DNA of 64,000 nucleotides, taken from assembly GCF_004571135.1 (NCBI RefSeq), contig NZ_SPSB01000006.1:29758-93757 (forward strand), given 5' to 3'. Origin of the DNA: Algoriphagus kandeliae. Its GTDB lineage: Bacteria > Bacteroidota > Bacteroidia > Cytophagales > Cyclobacteriaceae. The notes beneath the pieces are model-generated. The model ran no database searches. It was not told where the DNA came from and saw nothing but the letters and a program-made list of their open reading frames with translations. Shown piece by piece: positions 37,963 through 49,384 of this stretch (its first letter is position 1; every line of letters starts with the position of its first letter). A program made the position numbers and the translations under genes.

Positions 37963-38125
37963 AATGATTTGGTTTATAGGAAATTTAAACAGCTAGACAA
38001 CTTAGATGAAAACCTGAGGCTTTCCCAGAAATTTTGGATGGGGCCTAGCTTTCTTTATACGAATGTAACGGATAAAGGTCTGTTTTTGTCTCCTGAATTC
38101 TGTTAAAAATAATTATTTTTGCCCA

Positions 38126-38884
38126 ATGCAGGTTCCCCAAAATTTTAATAAAACCTCCGTGGCTGACCTAGTGTCCCACAATTATGTTTTTGCTTCGGTC
38201 CTGCATTACTTCGGGATCAGTTTTTACCAATATCCCACTGATTCTCTGGAGCAAGTTTGCAAGAAGCATCGGGTGAAGCCCAATCAGCTGATTTCTGAAC
38301 TGGAATCCTGGGCTGCTCGAAAGGAACCGACACCGGAAGATCTTTACCTGAATCCAATTGAAGTTTTGGTGGCTTATTTGAAAAAGAAACACTATTACTT
38401 CGTTCGCCAAGAGCTTCCGTTTTTATCCAATATGATTTCTGGTGTTCAGGCCGAAAAAGGATTCGAGCAATTGATGGCAGATTTGAAAATCATGTTTCCG
38501 CTTTTTGTGGAGGATTTTATCCATCATATCCACGAAGAAGAAAGCCGTCTTTTCAAGCGAATTGAACTACTGCAGGATATTGAGGATGGTAACTTTGCTT
38601 TGCATGATGCCTTGACCATTCTGGAGAAGGACCCTGTTCGTCTTTTAGCTGATGAGCATGAGATCCATGACGATGAAATGGAAGGCATCCGAAAATTGAC
38701 AAATAATTATTCCCTTTCGGATTCTGCTCCTTTGACGATGAAGGTACTTTTTCATGAGTTACAGAATTTTGAGCGAGAATTGTCCATTCATGCACAAATT
38801 GAAGATGAATTACTATTTCCCAAAGCGGTAGAGCTTGAGAAGGAAGTTCTTCGAATGATTCATCAAAAAATCCGTACCAACTAA
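38126..38884 (+). CDS. ScdA/YtfE-like hemerythrin-domain protein (RIC family)
   Basis: A 252-aa protein with an N-terminal ScdA_N-like domain (about 1-65) and a hemerythrin-like helical bundle. The probable di-iron ligands lie in D-F-I-H-H-I-H-E-E-E, D-E-H-E-I-H-D-D and I-H-A-Q-I-E-D-E-L. RIC proteins repair iron-sulfur clusters after oxidative or nitrosative stress. The usual paired Cys of ScdA_N (C-C-G-G) is missing: the matching segment reads F-G-I-S-F-Y-Q-Y. A perfect TATTTTTG (38114-38121) ends only 5 nt before the ATG, so a transcript from it would be leaderless. First gene of a chain leading to ruvX. Confidence 0.85.
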   Translation: MQVPQNFNKTSVADLVSHNYVFASVLHYFGISFYQYPTDSLEQVCKKHRVKPNQLISELESWAARKEPTPEDLYLNPIEVLVAYLKKKHYYFVRQELPFLSNMISGVQAEKGFEQLMADLKIMFPLFVEDFIHHIHEEESRLFKRIELLQDIEDGNFALHDALTILEKDPVRLLADEHEIHDDEMEGIRKLTNNYSLSDSAPLTMKVLFHELQNFERELSIHAQIEDELLFPKAVELEKEVLRMIHQKIRTN

Positions 38885-39297
38885 TGGCTAGAATTTTGGC
38901 GATTGACTTGGGCACCAAAAGGACCGGTCTGGCTGTTACTGATCCCATGCAGATCGTGGCAAATCCGCTTGAAACTATACCGACTGAAGATTTGTTGAAC
39001 TTTCTGAAAAAGTACTTCGAAAAAGAAAACGTGGAGGATATCGTGCTTGGTCTCCCGAAGAATTTACAGGGAGAATCAACTGAAATGACCGAGAAAGTCT
39101 ACCAATTGAAGGAAAAGCTCGCGAGCCTTTTCCCAGCAAAAAAGATTCATTTGGTGGATGAACGATTTACCTCCAAAATAGCCATGCAGTCTATGATTAG
39201 CATGGGAAGCAAGAAAAAAGACAGGCGTGAAAAATCCGGAAATCTGGATAAAATCAGTGCTACCATAATCTTACAATCCTTTCTGACACAACGATGA
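38884..39297 (+). CDS. ruvX: Putative pre-16S rRNA nuclease / Holliday junction resolvase-like protein (YqgF)
   Basis: A 137-aa RNase H-fold protein of the YqgF/RuvX family. The N-terminus I-L-A-I-D-L-G-T-K-R-T-G has the first catalytic Asp, V-L-G-L-P follows at the second strand, and D-E-R-F-T-S contains the Glu/Asp of the active site. Family members process the 5' end of pre-16S rRNA. The ATG overlaps the stop of the upstream gene by 1 bp (TAATG), and its own stop overlaps def, showing tight coupling. Confidence 0.94.
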   Translation: MARILAIDLGTKRTGLAVTDPMQIVANPLETIPTEDLLNFLKKYFEKENVEDIVLGLPKNLQGESTEMTEKVYQLKEKLASLFPAKKIHLVDERFTSKIAMQSMISMGSKKKDRREKSGNLDKISATIILQSFLTQR

Positions 39298-39848
39298 TTT
39301 ACCCAATCGTAGCCTACGGTAACCCCATATTGAAAAAAGAAGCTTTGGACATTCCTGAAGGAGAAAATATTCAGGAATTGATTGATTCCATGTTTGCTAC
39401 CATGGATCGGGCAAATGGGGTTGGTCTTGCCGCTCCGCAGATTAATCAAGGAATTCGACTTTTTGTAATCGATAGCAGCTTGATGCTAGACGAGGAGGAT
39501 CAAGAAAAAGGGATTCGTCGGGCTTTTATCAATCCAATTATCCTAGATGAATACGGTGATGATTACGGATTTGAAGAAGGTTGCTTAAGTATTCCCGATG
39601 TTAGGGCAGAAATTATTCGCCCGGAAAAATTGACCATCGAATACTACGATGAGAATTGGAATCTAAAAGAGGAGGAATTCTCAGGGATGACGGCCCGGGT
39701 AATTCAGCATGAGTATGATCATTTGGAAGGAATTCTCTTCATTGATTACCTAAATGGATTGAAAAAACGCCTGATCAAGTCCAAATTGATCGATATCAGT
39801 AAAGGAAAAGTTCCGACGGATTACCGCATGATTTATCCTCTTAAATGA
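39294..39848 (+). CDS. def: Peptide deformylase
   Basis: A 184-aa metalloenzyme that removes the formyl group from new protein N-termini. The three family motifs are complete: G-V-G-L-A-A-P-Q-I (42-50), E-G-C-L-S-I-P with Cys97, and Q-H-E-Y-D-H with His139, Glu140 and His143. The ATG overlaps the ruvX stop by 4 bp (ATGA), and the stop overlaps the next gene by 4 bp. Essential housekeeping enzyme. Confidence 0.98.
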   Translation: MIYPIVAYGNPILKKEALDIPEGENIQELIDSMFATMDRANGVGLAAPQINQGIRLFVIDSSLMLDEEDQEKGIRRAFINPIILDEYGDDYGFEEGCLSIPDVRAEIIRPEKLTIEYYDENWNLKEEEFSGMTARVIQHEYDHLEGILFIDYLNGLKKRLIKSKLIDISKGKVPTDYRMIYPLK

Positions 39849-40645
39849 GTCCAGCTTCAACCCTTCAAATTGCTCTAGTACAGACTGATCTATTTTGGAA
39901 AGATCGGGTTGCAAACTTGGCTATGCTGGAGGAGAAATTGTGGCAAATTCAGGGCCCGGTGGATTTGATTTTACTTCCGGAAATGTTTCCGACTGGATTT
40001 ACCATGGATGTAAAAGAGGTCAGCGAGCCTATGAATCTCCATGTATCGAAGTGGATGCAGCAAATGGCAAAACAAAAAAAAGCTGTTGTTGCGGGAAGTG
40101 CTATTATTCAAGATTCAGGTCATTTTTATAATCGTATGTTTTGGGTAAGTCCTTCCGGAAAAATTGATTTTTATGATAAACGCCATCTTTTCCGGATGGC
40201 TGATGAGCATCAGTTTTTTTCGGCTGGGAATCAATTACCCATTTTTGAGATAAAAGGTTGGAAAATCTGTCCCCAGATTTGCTATGATCTTCGATTCCCC
40301 GTTTGGTCTAGGAATAAAATTCAGTCTGAGGGGCAATTGGCTTATGATCTAATTTTTTATATCGCCTCCTGGCCAGCAGCTCGAGCATCTGCTTGGGATG
40401 CTTTGCTTCCAGCCCGTGCAATCGAAAATCTAGCTTACTCCATTGGAGTAAATCGAGTAGGTACGGATGGCAATCAAATACCTTACAATGGGCATTCTGC
40501 TGCATATGACTTCAAGGGTGATTGCTTGCTCAATTTAGGTGAGGAAGAAAGTATTCAGGTTGTGAGCCTTGATTTTGGGAAATTAATGCAATACCGAGAA
40601 AAGTTTCCTGCGTGGAGAGATGGGGATTCATTTCATTTGGAATAA
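39845..40645 (+). CDS. Carbon-nitrogen hydrolase (omega-amidase/YafV-like)
   Basis: A 266-aa nitrilase-superfamily amidase. The Glu-Lys-Cys triad is Glu46 in L-L-P-E-M-F, Lys112 in Y-D-K-R-H-L-F and Cys146 in P-Q-I-C-Y-D-L-R-F. The sequence is closest in pattern to YafV/NIT2-type omega-amidases, which hydrolyse 2-oxoglutaramate and 2-oxosuccinamate. Last gene of the coupled set from 38126: it overlaps def by 4 bp. Substrate is inferred from subfamily. Confidence 0.9.
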   Translation: MSPASTLQIALVQTDLFWKDRVANLAMLEEKLWQIQGPVDLILLPEMFPTGFTMDVKEVSEPMNLHVSKWMQQMAKQKKAVVAGSAIIQDSGHFYNRMFWVSPSGKIDFYDKRHLFRMADEHQFFSAGNQLPIFEIKGWKICPQICYDLRFPVWSRNKIQSEGQLAYDLIFYIASWPAARASAWDALLPARAIENLAYSIGVNRVGTDGNQIPYNGHSAAYDFKGDCLLNLGEEESIQVVSLDFGKLMQYREKFPAWRDGDSFHLE

Positions 40646-40777
40646 AGCTCATTCATAAGGTTTGATTTATTTGATTGGGATTTGAAACCCGTATAAATTC
40701 TGTATTTTAGCCCCGCAAAATTCATCCTGTCTTTCCATTTTTCTTCTTAGACCTATTTTCATGCTCTTTGTGGTTAG

Positions 40778-43060
<2,283 letters not shown>

Positions 43061-43081
43061 TTGAAAATTATAGCGAAAGTA

Positions 43082-43112
43082 AAAGCTGCGTAGAAAAACG
43101 CAGCTTTTTTTT
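43082..43112 (+). terminator. Terminator of icd
   Basis: Stem AAAGCTGCG/CGCAGCTTT (43082-43090 and 43099-43107) with a T-run. Confidence 0.93.
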
Positions 43113-43983
43113 ATTCTTCATCAAAACTGATTTGATGCTGATTTAGAAATTCCTTGATCACCTTGACATGAATGCATTCTCCCAAATGGATAAAAGCGTA
43201 ATCGTTGATTTTTTTACTTTTTCCATGGACTATAATTTCTTTGTCCTCAATATCAAATCCCAGATGAAGGTGCTTGGTCCGGCTTTGCATACCGATAATT
43301 CTTCCTTCTGTATCAAATAATGGTCCGCCGCTTTGCCCTCGTAATCCGGGAGTACTCATTTCGATCCCATAGATTTTTCCATTTGGATCACCCAAAAAGC
43401 GGGTAAGCATTCCTTCAATTGGGAATCGGGGTGACCGGGCAGCTCCTTGCGAGGTCCATTCCAACAAATTTTTTTCAGGGTTGTATTTGAAGTTGGAGAA
43501 TTCCGGGAAAGGAAATCCCAATCGACAAAGCATAGCTCCAGGTTGCGCAGATTGATCATCTTTCAAGAACTTGGCTCTTCCTTGAAAATGATGTTTGTGG
43601 AATCCCTCAAATTTGATCAAAGCCAAATCATAATTGGGGTGGAGGACGAATCGGATGTTTTTGATTTCATCCACACAATCCACAAATGTAATCCGCATTT
43701 CGCAGGCTTTGTCTTGAGATAAGTTGAGGGATTTTGCCAAAATATTTTGCTGCTTTCCACTAAGCCCCGGACTTTGATCCAAGAAGGCTCGGTAGTTTTT
43801 GTTGATGGCGTCAGCCTGCATAATCCATTGTGCTACATGGCGGCAGGTGAGCGCCCAGCCCTCTTCATTGACGAAAAATAAGGTGGCCGAACCCCTTTGG
43901 ATGCTTTTCCCTCCAAAATTTCTGGATATGGAATGGATTGCTCGGGTATAACCGGCAACTTCTTGAATGGCTTTTACAAACAT
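43111..43983 (-). CDS. Trypsin-like serine protease without signal peptide
   Basis: A 290-aa chymotrypsin-fold (S1-type) protein. The catalytic triad is His49 (T-C-R-H-V-A), Asp119 (N-Y-D-L-A-L-I) and Ser218 (G-Q-S-G-G-P). There is no N-terminal signal or membrane segment and no PDZ domain, unlike HtrA. The insertion between His and Asp (about 52-105) is long and Lys/Gln-rich. It may be a cytosolic stress protease or a domain of a stress-response module; the partner is not seen. Monocistronic and convergent with icd. Confidence 0.85.
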   Translation of the reverse strand: MFVKAIQEVAGYTRAIHSISRNFGGKSIQRGSATLFFVNEEGWALTCRHVAQWIMQADAINKNYRAFLDQSPGLSGKQQNILAKSLNLSQDKACEMRITFVDCVDEIKNIRFVLHPNYDLALIKFEGFHKHHFQGRAKFLKDDQSAQPGAMLCRLGFPFPEFSNFKYNPEKNLLEWTSQGAARSPRFPIEGMLTRFLGDPNGKIYGIEMSTPGLRGQSGGPLFDTEGRIIGMQSRTKHLHLGFDIEDKEIIVHGKSKKINDYAFIHLGECIHVKVIKEFLNQHQISFDEE

Positions 43984-44208
43984 GATTTTGATGGTAGTGG
44001 ATGGTTTAAAATAGTGATTCAGAAGGCAAAAAATCAGTTTTTAGGAAATTTCTTGAAAAAAGTTTTTTCCGAAATCGATTGAAAATTGGCTTAAGCTTGG
44101 TTCTGGTTTCTCGAGTGCCTTTTCGTTTGGGCTAGCCAAAAAATTGTAATAACTTTAACCAAATTCTAACATTTTGACCGAATAAGGGACAGAAAAAGAA
44201 GTTTTTAG

Positions 44209-45243
<1,035 letters not shown>

Positions 45244-45250
45244 TTTTAGA

Positions 45251-45276
45251 AAGCTCCGGAAACGGAGCTTTTTTAT
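45251..45276 (+). terminator. Terminator of gapA
   Basis: Stem AAGCTCCG/CGGAGCTT (45251-45258 and 45263-45270), GAAA loop, T-run. Confidence 0.93.
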
Positions 45277-45327
45277 TTCCTTAAATTAAAGGAATCAATG
45301 TTTCCCGAATAGGGTTCTTCTTATGTG

Positions 45328-45954
45328 ATGGGTATGTACCTTCCTATGTTTCCTTTGAAATTGGTTGTTTTTCCCGGAGAGCAACTCAATCTCCATATTT
45401 TCGAACCTCGATACCGGCAATTGTTGGCAGATGTGGAGGAAGGAAAACTCAGCTTTGGGATTTGCACATATTTGGATAAGTTGACAGGCTTTGGAACAGA
45501 GGTAGTTTTAGATAAGGTTTATAAACGCTACCCGGATGGAAGGCTAGATATCAAAACAAAAGGAATGCGCGCCTTCCGAATCCTAACATTTGAAAATCCC
45601 ATGAAAGGCAAATTATATGCAGGGGGAGAAGTTGAATTTTTAGAAAACTCCCCTGTTGCCACGGCGGTGCAAAATCATGAGTTTCTTTTTTACCTGAAGG
45701 AGTTATTGTACTTATTGCATTTCCCGGAAGAAATAAAACCTGAACATACCAGTTCCTTTACCTATGCCCACAAAATTGGGTTAAAAGTGGAGGAGGAGCT
45801 TGAATTACTCCAAATTCCAGAGGAAGGTAAGCGGATGGAATATTTGATAAAGCACTTTAAGCGTATCATTCCGGTAATCAAGAATATTGAGCGTGCCAAG
45901 GAGATCATTAAGCAAAATGGTCATTTTAAAAACTTGGATCCCTTGGATTTCTAG
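45328..45954 (+). CDS. LON substrate-binding-domain (PUA-like) protein
   Basis: A 208-aa protein with the N-terminal domain of Lon proteases but no ATPase or protease part. The signature M-F-P-L-K-L-V-V-F-P-G-E and F-E-P-R-Y-R-Q-L are in the first 40 residues. The start is ambiguous: ATG at 45328 (used here) or 45334, both near a GTG at 45325. Stand-alone LON-domain proteins are common in bacteria; their role is unclear, possibly substrate recruitment. Convergent with the M1 gene, whose stop is 5 bp away. Confidence 0.85.
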   Translation: MGMYLPMFPLKLVVFPGEQLNLHIFEPRYRQLLADVEEGKLSFGICTYLDKLTGFGTEVVLDKVYKRYPDGRLDIKTKGMRAFRILTFENPMKGKLYAGGEVEFLENSPVATAVQNHEFLFYLKELLYLLHFPEEIKPEHTSSFTYAHKIGLKVEEELELLQIPEEGKRMEYLIKHFKRIIPVIKNIERAKEIIKQNGHFKNLDPLDF

Positions 45955-45958
45955 CGGC

Positions 45959-48517
45959 TTATTCCAAGATCTTTTGTGCTCTACTCAAGTTGTCTGTTGC
46001 TTGAAGGATTTTGTTCTTTAAAACAGGATTGAAATCTGGTCGTGAATCGAGAAAATCCCGAACCATTTGTTCGGCTTCAGGAGAATTGTATTGCCCGACT
46101 ATATTGGAAGCCCAACCTTTAGGAAAGAAAATATCTCCTGTTCGCTGAATCTCTTCCATCAGTTCCAATGCAAGGGGAACATGCTTAATACTTTCTTTTT
46201 GCCTTAATGGATGATGAATGAAATCACAGGCAGCAAGGACCCAAGATTCTTTTTCTCGATTCTGAGCATCTTGAAAAGATAAAAATAACGCATCCCTATC
46301 TTCCGTTTTGCCTGAAAGAGCTGGTCTTAGAAAATCAAATCTTGCCAAACGATCAGAATTAGTAATTCGGGATCTTTCTTGGTCCAATATCTCCTCTGAT
46401 TTTGGATGTCCAAAAAGTGCTAGGTTCATTGCCAGACTGGTGAAATTATCTGGACTCAAATTCAAGTTTTGAATAACTAGGTCCTTATTCCAGATTTTAT
46501 AGAGTTTGCTTTGTCCTTCTTTCGTAAAAGCTATTCCGCTGTAGAGATTATAGAGGGACTTCTTTACGTTTGGTATGAGGTCCTGATTTAACCTTTCCCA
46601 AATCAAGGCTTCCATCTTTTCGGCTTGCATCAGTCTTGATTCTTCACTCAAAAATGTCCAGAATAGCGTACTTGCCTGTCCAGCTATCAACCGAAGGATG
46701 ATCTCGTTATTTTCCTGCATCAAACCGGCCCGAATTACTTCAAGATTTTTTGATGGCTTAACACCTCCATTCAGGGTATTCTCAAAAAGATTAAGATAAG
46801 CACTTGCGCGACTGACTTCATTTTCGATACTTGGGATTTGATCTAAATAGGCTTCATCCATCGGAAATACACCATATCCTAACCCATCGCTGTTATAGAG
46901 GATTGCCAAAGGCTTGGTCAATCCTTTTGCCTCTTGAATCTCAGTTGAACGGCTTTTCACCGATAAAGGAATCACTTTATCTCCGTCTTCATAGACCAAG
47001 GTCACTTCAAAAAGTTGAGGCCAGACTTTATCGCTTCCGTCTTCAGCCTTTTGAGAAATGATAAGCGATTCGATTTTTCCTGCCTCATCCAGCTTTAATT
47101 CTTGCGAAAATATTGGTCTGCTTGACTGATTTACCCAAACCTCACTCCAAGCCATCAGATCTTCGGGTGTTTGCTGATCGAGTAATTGTACTAGGTCATT
47201 CCATTCTGCATTTCCATTTGCAAAATTTTTGATATAAGCCTGAATTCCTTTTCTGAAAGCTTCTTCACCCATCAAAGTCTCCAACTGTCGCATCATGATC
47301 GGAGCTTTGTTGTAGATGATTCCTCCATAAAGCGATCCTGCATTCTTAAGATTTGAGAGATTCTGACGAATTGGATTGGTGCCTTTGGTTCGATCCTCGG
47401 CATAGGCACCAGGATACAAAGAGGTCAAGAAAAGCAAGTCATGGTTAATTTCAGGAAAAGCCGGATTTGCGATTTTCCCAGCCATGAAATTGGCAAAAAC
47501 CTCTTTCATCCAGACATCATTAAACCATTTCATGGTGACCAAATCCCCAAACCACATGTGAGCCGTTTCATGTCCAATCAACTTTGCCCGGCTCAGTAAC
47601 TCCGAATCTGTGGCGTTGGGGTCTAAAAACAAAGTTCCCTCTCGATATTGAATAGCGCCGACATGCTCCATACCGCCATATTGGAAAATCGGAATAGTTG
47701 CAAAATCAAGCTTTTGAAATGGGAATTTATAATCTGTGTAATCTTCCAAAAATGAAACCGATTGCTGATGAAGTCTGAAAATCTCAGGAATACTAACCTT
47801 TATTTTTTCTTCATTGGTTTCCCGATAAAGCATGTGTAAGGAAAATCCATCTGTAGAGCTAGCTTCTTCAAATTTGCCCGCAACAAAGGAAAACAAATAA
47901 GTGCTCATCAAGTCAGACTTCGCAAACTCATGAATAGAAAAGTCTCCATTCTCCGTCTTCTGTATCAAAGGTGCTCCAGCCAAAACTTTCCAGTCCTTTG
48001 GAGCGGAGATTTTCAGCGTGTAATTCGCTTTTAGATTTGGTTGGTCAAAACAAGGAAAAAGTGTACTAGCCCGATCGGGTACTAATAAGGTATAGAGAAA
48101 CTCATCATTCCTATTCAGGGACAAATCACCTGCAATGAATTCAATCTCAATTTGATTTTGTCCCTTTTTTAGGTAGTCATTCGAAATTATTAAATGCTCC
48201 TTTTCATAAAGGATATCTGCTGAATTTCCATTCACCTTCAAGGTTTTTACTTTATCCGAAGACTCATTGAAATCTAAAATCAAGGGATGTTGAAGATCCG
48301 AAAGAACAAGATCAAGAATCAAACTGGCGGGAATAGGTTCTTCTTTCTTTTCAGGAATAGAAAATTCTAATTGGTAATGGATCTTATTAATCTGCTGACT
48401 TCGGTAATCGGCAAGTTCTTTTGAAATACCCGGATCATAAAAATGATCATCAGAAACAGTTTTGGAACAACTGAACAAGATCAAAGTCAAGCAAAGAATA
48501 GGTAGGATGTTTTTCAT
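45959..48517 (-). CDS. M1-family aminopeptidase N-like lipoprotein
   Basis: An 852-aa zinc aminopeptidase. A lipoprotein signal peptide ends L-F-S-C with Cys17, so the enzyme is membrane-anchored in the periplasm or on the surface. The zinc site is H316-E-T-A-H320 with Glu339, 19 residues after the second His. The exopeptidase motif reads G-G-M-E-H (281-285), changing the last residue of the usual G-A-M-E-N. A helical C-terminal ERAP1-like domain (about 550-850) completes the four-domain aminopeptidase N architecture. It likely cleaves N-terminal residues from imported peptides. Confidence 0.94.
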   Translation of the reverse strand: MKNILPILCLTLILFSCSKTVSDDHFYDPGISKELADYRSQQINKIHYQLEFSIPEKKEEPIPASLILDLVLSDLQHPLILDFNESSDKVKTLKVNGNSADILYEKEHLIISNDYLKKGQNQIEIEFIAGDLSLNRNDEFLYTLLVPDRASTLFPCFDQPNLKANYTLKISAPKDWKVLAGAPLIQKTENGDFSIHEFAKSDLMSTYLFSFVAGKFEEASSTDGFSLHMLYRETNEEKIKVSIPEIFRLHQQSVSFLEDYTDYKFPFQKLDFATIPIFQYGGMEHVGAIQYREGTLFLDPNATDSELLSRAKLIGHETAHMWFGDLVTMKWFNDVWMKEVFANFMAGKIANPAFPEINHDLLFLTSLYPGAYAEDRTKGTNPIRQNLSNLKNAGSLYGGIIYNKAPIMMRQLETLMGEEAFRKGIQAYIKNFANGNAEWNDLVQLLDQQTPEDLMAWSEVWVNQSSRPIFSQELKLDEAGKIESLIISQKAEDGSDKVWPQLFEVTLVYEDGDKVIPLSVKSRSTEIQEAKGLTKPLAILYNSDGLGYGVFPMDEAYLDQIPSIENEVSRASAYLNLFENTLNGGVKPSKNLEVIRAGLMQENNEIILRLIAGQASTLFWTFLSEESRLMQAEKMEALIWERLNQDLIPNVKKSLYNLYSGIAFTKEGQSKLYKIWNKDLVIQNLNLSPDNFTSLAMNLALFGHPKSEEILDQERSRITNSDRLARFDFLRPALSGKTEDRDALFLSFQDAQNREKESWVLAACDFIHHPLRQKESIKHVPLALELMEEIQRTGDIFFPKGWASNIVGQYNSPEAEQMVRDFLDSRPDFNPVLKNKILQATDNLSRAQKILE

Positions 48518-48759
48518 TCCGAAACCTTATGAAAAAGCATTTGAATAGCAAGAGGAATTTTTTCAGAATGAAGTCCAAACCTTTAAAAACAAAAAAGTAG
48601 GCCGATTGACCTGCTTTATGTGATCCCGCTGGTCCCGATCTTTTTCGGGACGATATCCACTTGCTTCGCTTCGTGTCATCGGGACAGGCTTCTCGCCCCG
48701 AATGTGGTTGACTATTATTTCCTGAAAACAAAAAAGCAGGCCGATTGACCTGCTTTATG
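48518..48759. repeat. tRNA-Lys 3' remnant (47-bp direct repeat) with a TCCCGAT...ATCGGGA element
   Basis: 48586-48632 repeats 48725-48771 with a single T/C difference. The repeat covers the terminator hairpin and the 3' acceptor and T-stem part of tRNA-Lys (minus strand). After 48632 the copy departs from tRNA at the T-arm and enters a palindromic element. TCCCGAT (48633-48639) and ATCGGGA (48678-48684) are the outer arms, with an inner hairpin at 48633-48650 and a CAGGCTTCTCGCC end (48685-48697). In tRNA sense, ATCGGGA is followed directly by CCAGCGGGATCA. The rest of this gap (48518-48585) is AT-rich with no gene. Confidence 0.8.
48730..48757 (-). terminator. Terminator after tRNA-Lys copy at 48760
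   Basis: Stem AAAGCAGG/CCTGCTTT with an 8-nt loop on the minus strand, followed by T. An almost identical hairpin, with one change, lies in the remnant copy at about 48592-48617. Confidence 0.82.
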
Positions 48760-48832
48760 TGATCCCGCTGGGGCTCGAACCCAGGACCCTAACATTAAAA
48801 GTGTTATGCTCTACCAGCTGAGCTACGGAATC
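48760..48832 (-). tRNA. tRNA-Lys (TTT), downstream copy
   Basis: Minus-strand cloverleaf: acceptor GATTCCG/CGGGATC, D-arm GCTC, anticodon TTT in loop CTTTTAA, T-loop GTTCGAG, discriminator A. No encoded CCA. Same sequence as the copy at 49185. Confidence 0.97.
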
Positions 48833-48848
48833 AGACTACCAAATAAAA

Positions 48849-48865
48849 AGCGGATTGACTCCGCT
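48849..48865 (-). terminator. Hairpin after tRNA-Arg
   Basis: Stem AGCGGA/TCCGCT with a 5-nt loop on the minus strand, followed by TTTTTATTT. It lies between tRNA-Arg and the last tRNA-Lys, so the latter may depend on read-through. Confidence 0.7.
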
Positions 48866-48872
48866 CATAAAG

Positions 48873-48946
48873 TGATCCTGTCAGGACTCGAACCTGAAAC
48901 CTACTGCTTAGAAGGCAGTTGCTCTATCCAGTTGAGCTACAGGACC
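48873..48946 (-). tRNA. tRNA-Arg (TCT)
   Basis: Minus-strand cloverleaf with acceptor GGTCCTG/CAGGATC (one G-U pair), anticodon TCT in loop CTTCTAA, T-loop GTTCGAG, discriminator A. Confidence 0.96.
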
Positions 48947-48957
48947 TGGAAAATAAG

Positions 48958-49032
48958 TCGGGGTGGCAAGATTCGAACTTGCGACCTCCACATCCCAAAT
49001 GTGGCGCGATAACCGGGCTACGCTACACCCCG
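48958..49032 (-). tRNA. tRNA-Pro (TGG)
   Basis: Minus-strand cloverleaf with acceptor CGGGGTG/CACCCCG, anticodon TGG in loop TTTGGGA, T-loop GTTCGAA, discriminator A. Confidence 0.96.
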
Positions 49033-49097
49033 AACTTTTTAACTCCTCAATGTTGATTCAGGAAATTTTCCTGTTTGAATACCCAATCGTTATTGGT

Positions 49098-49175
49098 GAT
49101 TCTATGTGATCCCGCTGGGGCTTCCCGATATTATTTCATTCATCGGGACAGGCTTCTCGCCTGATTTTCCTTTGA
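49098..49175 (-). repeat. Second tRNA-Lys 3' remnant with TCCCGAT...ATCGGGA element
   Basis: The 25-bp segment 49098-49122 repeats 49176-49200, which is the 3' end of the intact tRNA-Lys plus 9 bp of its 3' flank. Past the remnant, TCCCGAT (49123-49129), a 12-nt spacer, ATCGGGA (49142-49148) and CAGGCTTCTCGCC (49149-49161) follow. In tRNA sense, ATCGGGA is joined to AGCCCCAGCGGGATCA at the T-loop. The layout of intact tRNA, small insert and duplicated tRNA 3' end resembles an integration footprint. Confidence 0.85.
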
Positions 49176-49184
49176 GATTCTATG

Positions 49185-49257
49185 TGATCCCGCTGGGGCT
49201 CGAACCCAGGACCCTAACATTAAAAGTGTTATGCTCTACCAGCTGAGCTACGGAATC
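49185..49257 (-). tRNA. tRNA-Lys (TTT), upstream copy
   Basis: Identical to the tRNA-Lys at 48760. First gene of the minus-strand Lys-Pro-Arg-Lys cluster, about 100 nt downstream of a perfect promoter. Confidence 0.97.
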
Positions 49258-49354
49258 AGATTGTTTGAATTTCATCGCTGAAATTCCTTGTGAAAACTTG
49301 TCAAATAGAGCTCCTTACCTTGCTTTTTGGTAGATCATTGCCGTAATTGGACTG

Positions 49355-49384
49355 CAAATTTATGACTCTGGATTTTAAATGCAA
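49355..49384 (-). promoter_or_regulatory. Promoter of the tRNA Lys-Pro-Arg-Lys cluster
   Basis: On the minus strand: TTG (complement of 49382-49384), 19 nt, TAAATTTG (complement of 49355-49362), then CAGTCCAATTACGG. It overlaps the first codons of the divergent gene at 49379. It has the extended downstream motif of the stable-RNA promoters. Confidence 0.85.

Noticed and set aside
48450..48731. 93-aa minus-strand ORF over the tRNA-Lys remnant
   Set aside because: It covers the palindromic element and the 5' end of the peptidase gene and has no family features.
49258..49354. CRISPR-like or phage att structure around the tRNA cluster
   Set aside because: Only two short direct repeats of tRNA 3' ends occur with inserts of about 50-90 bp; there are no integrase genes or regular spacers.
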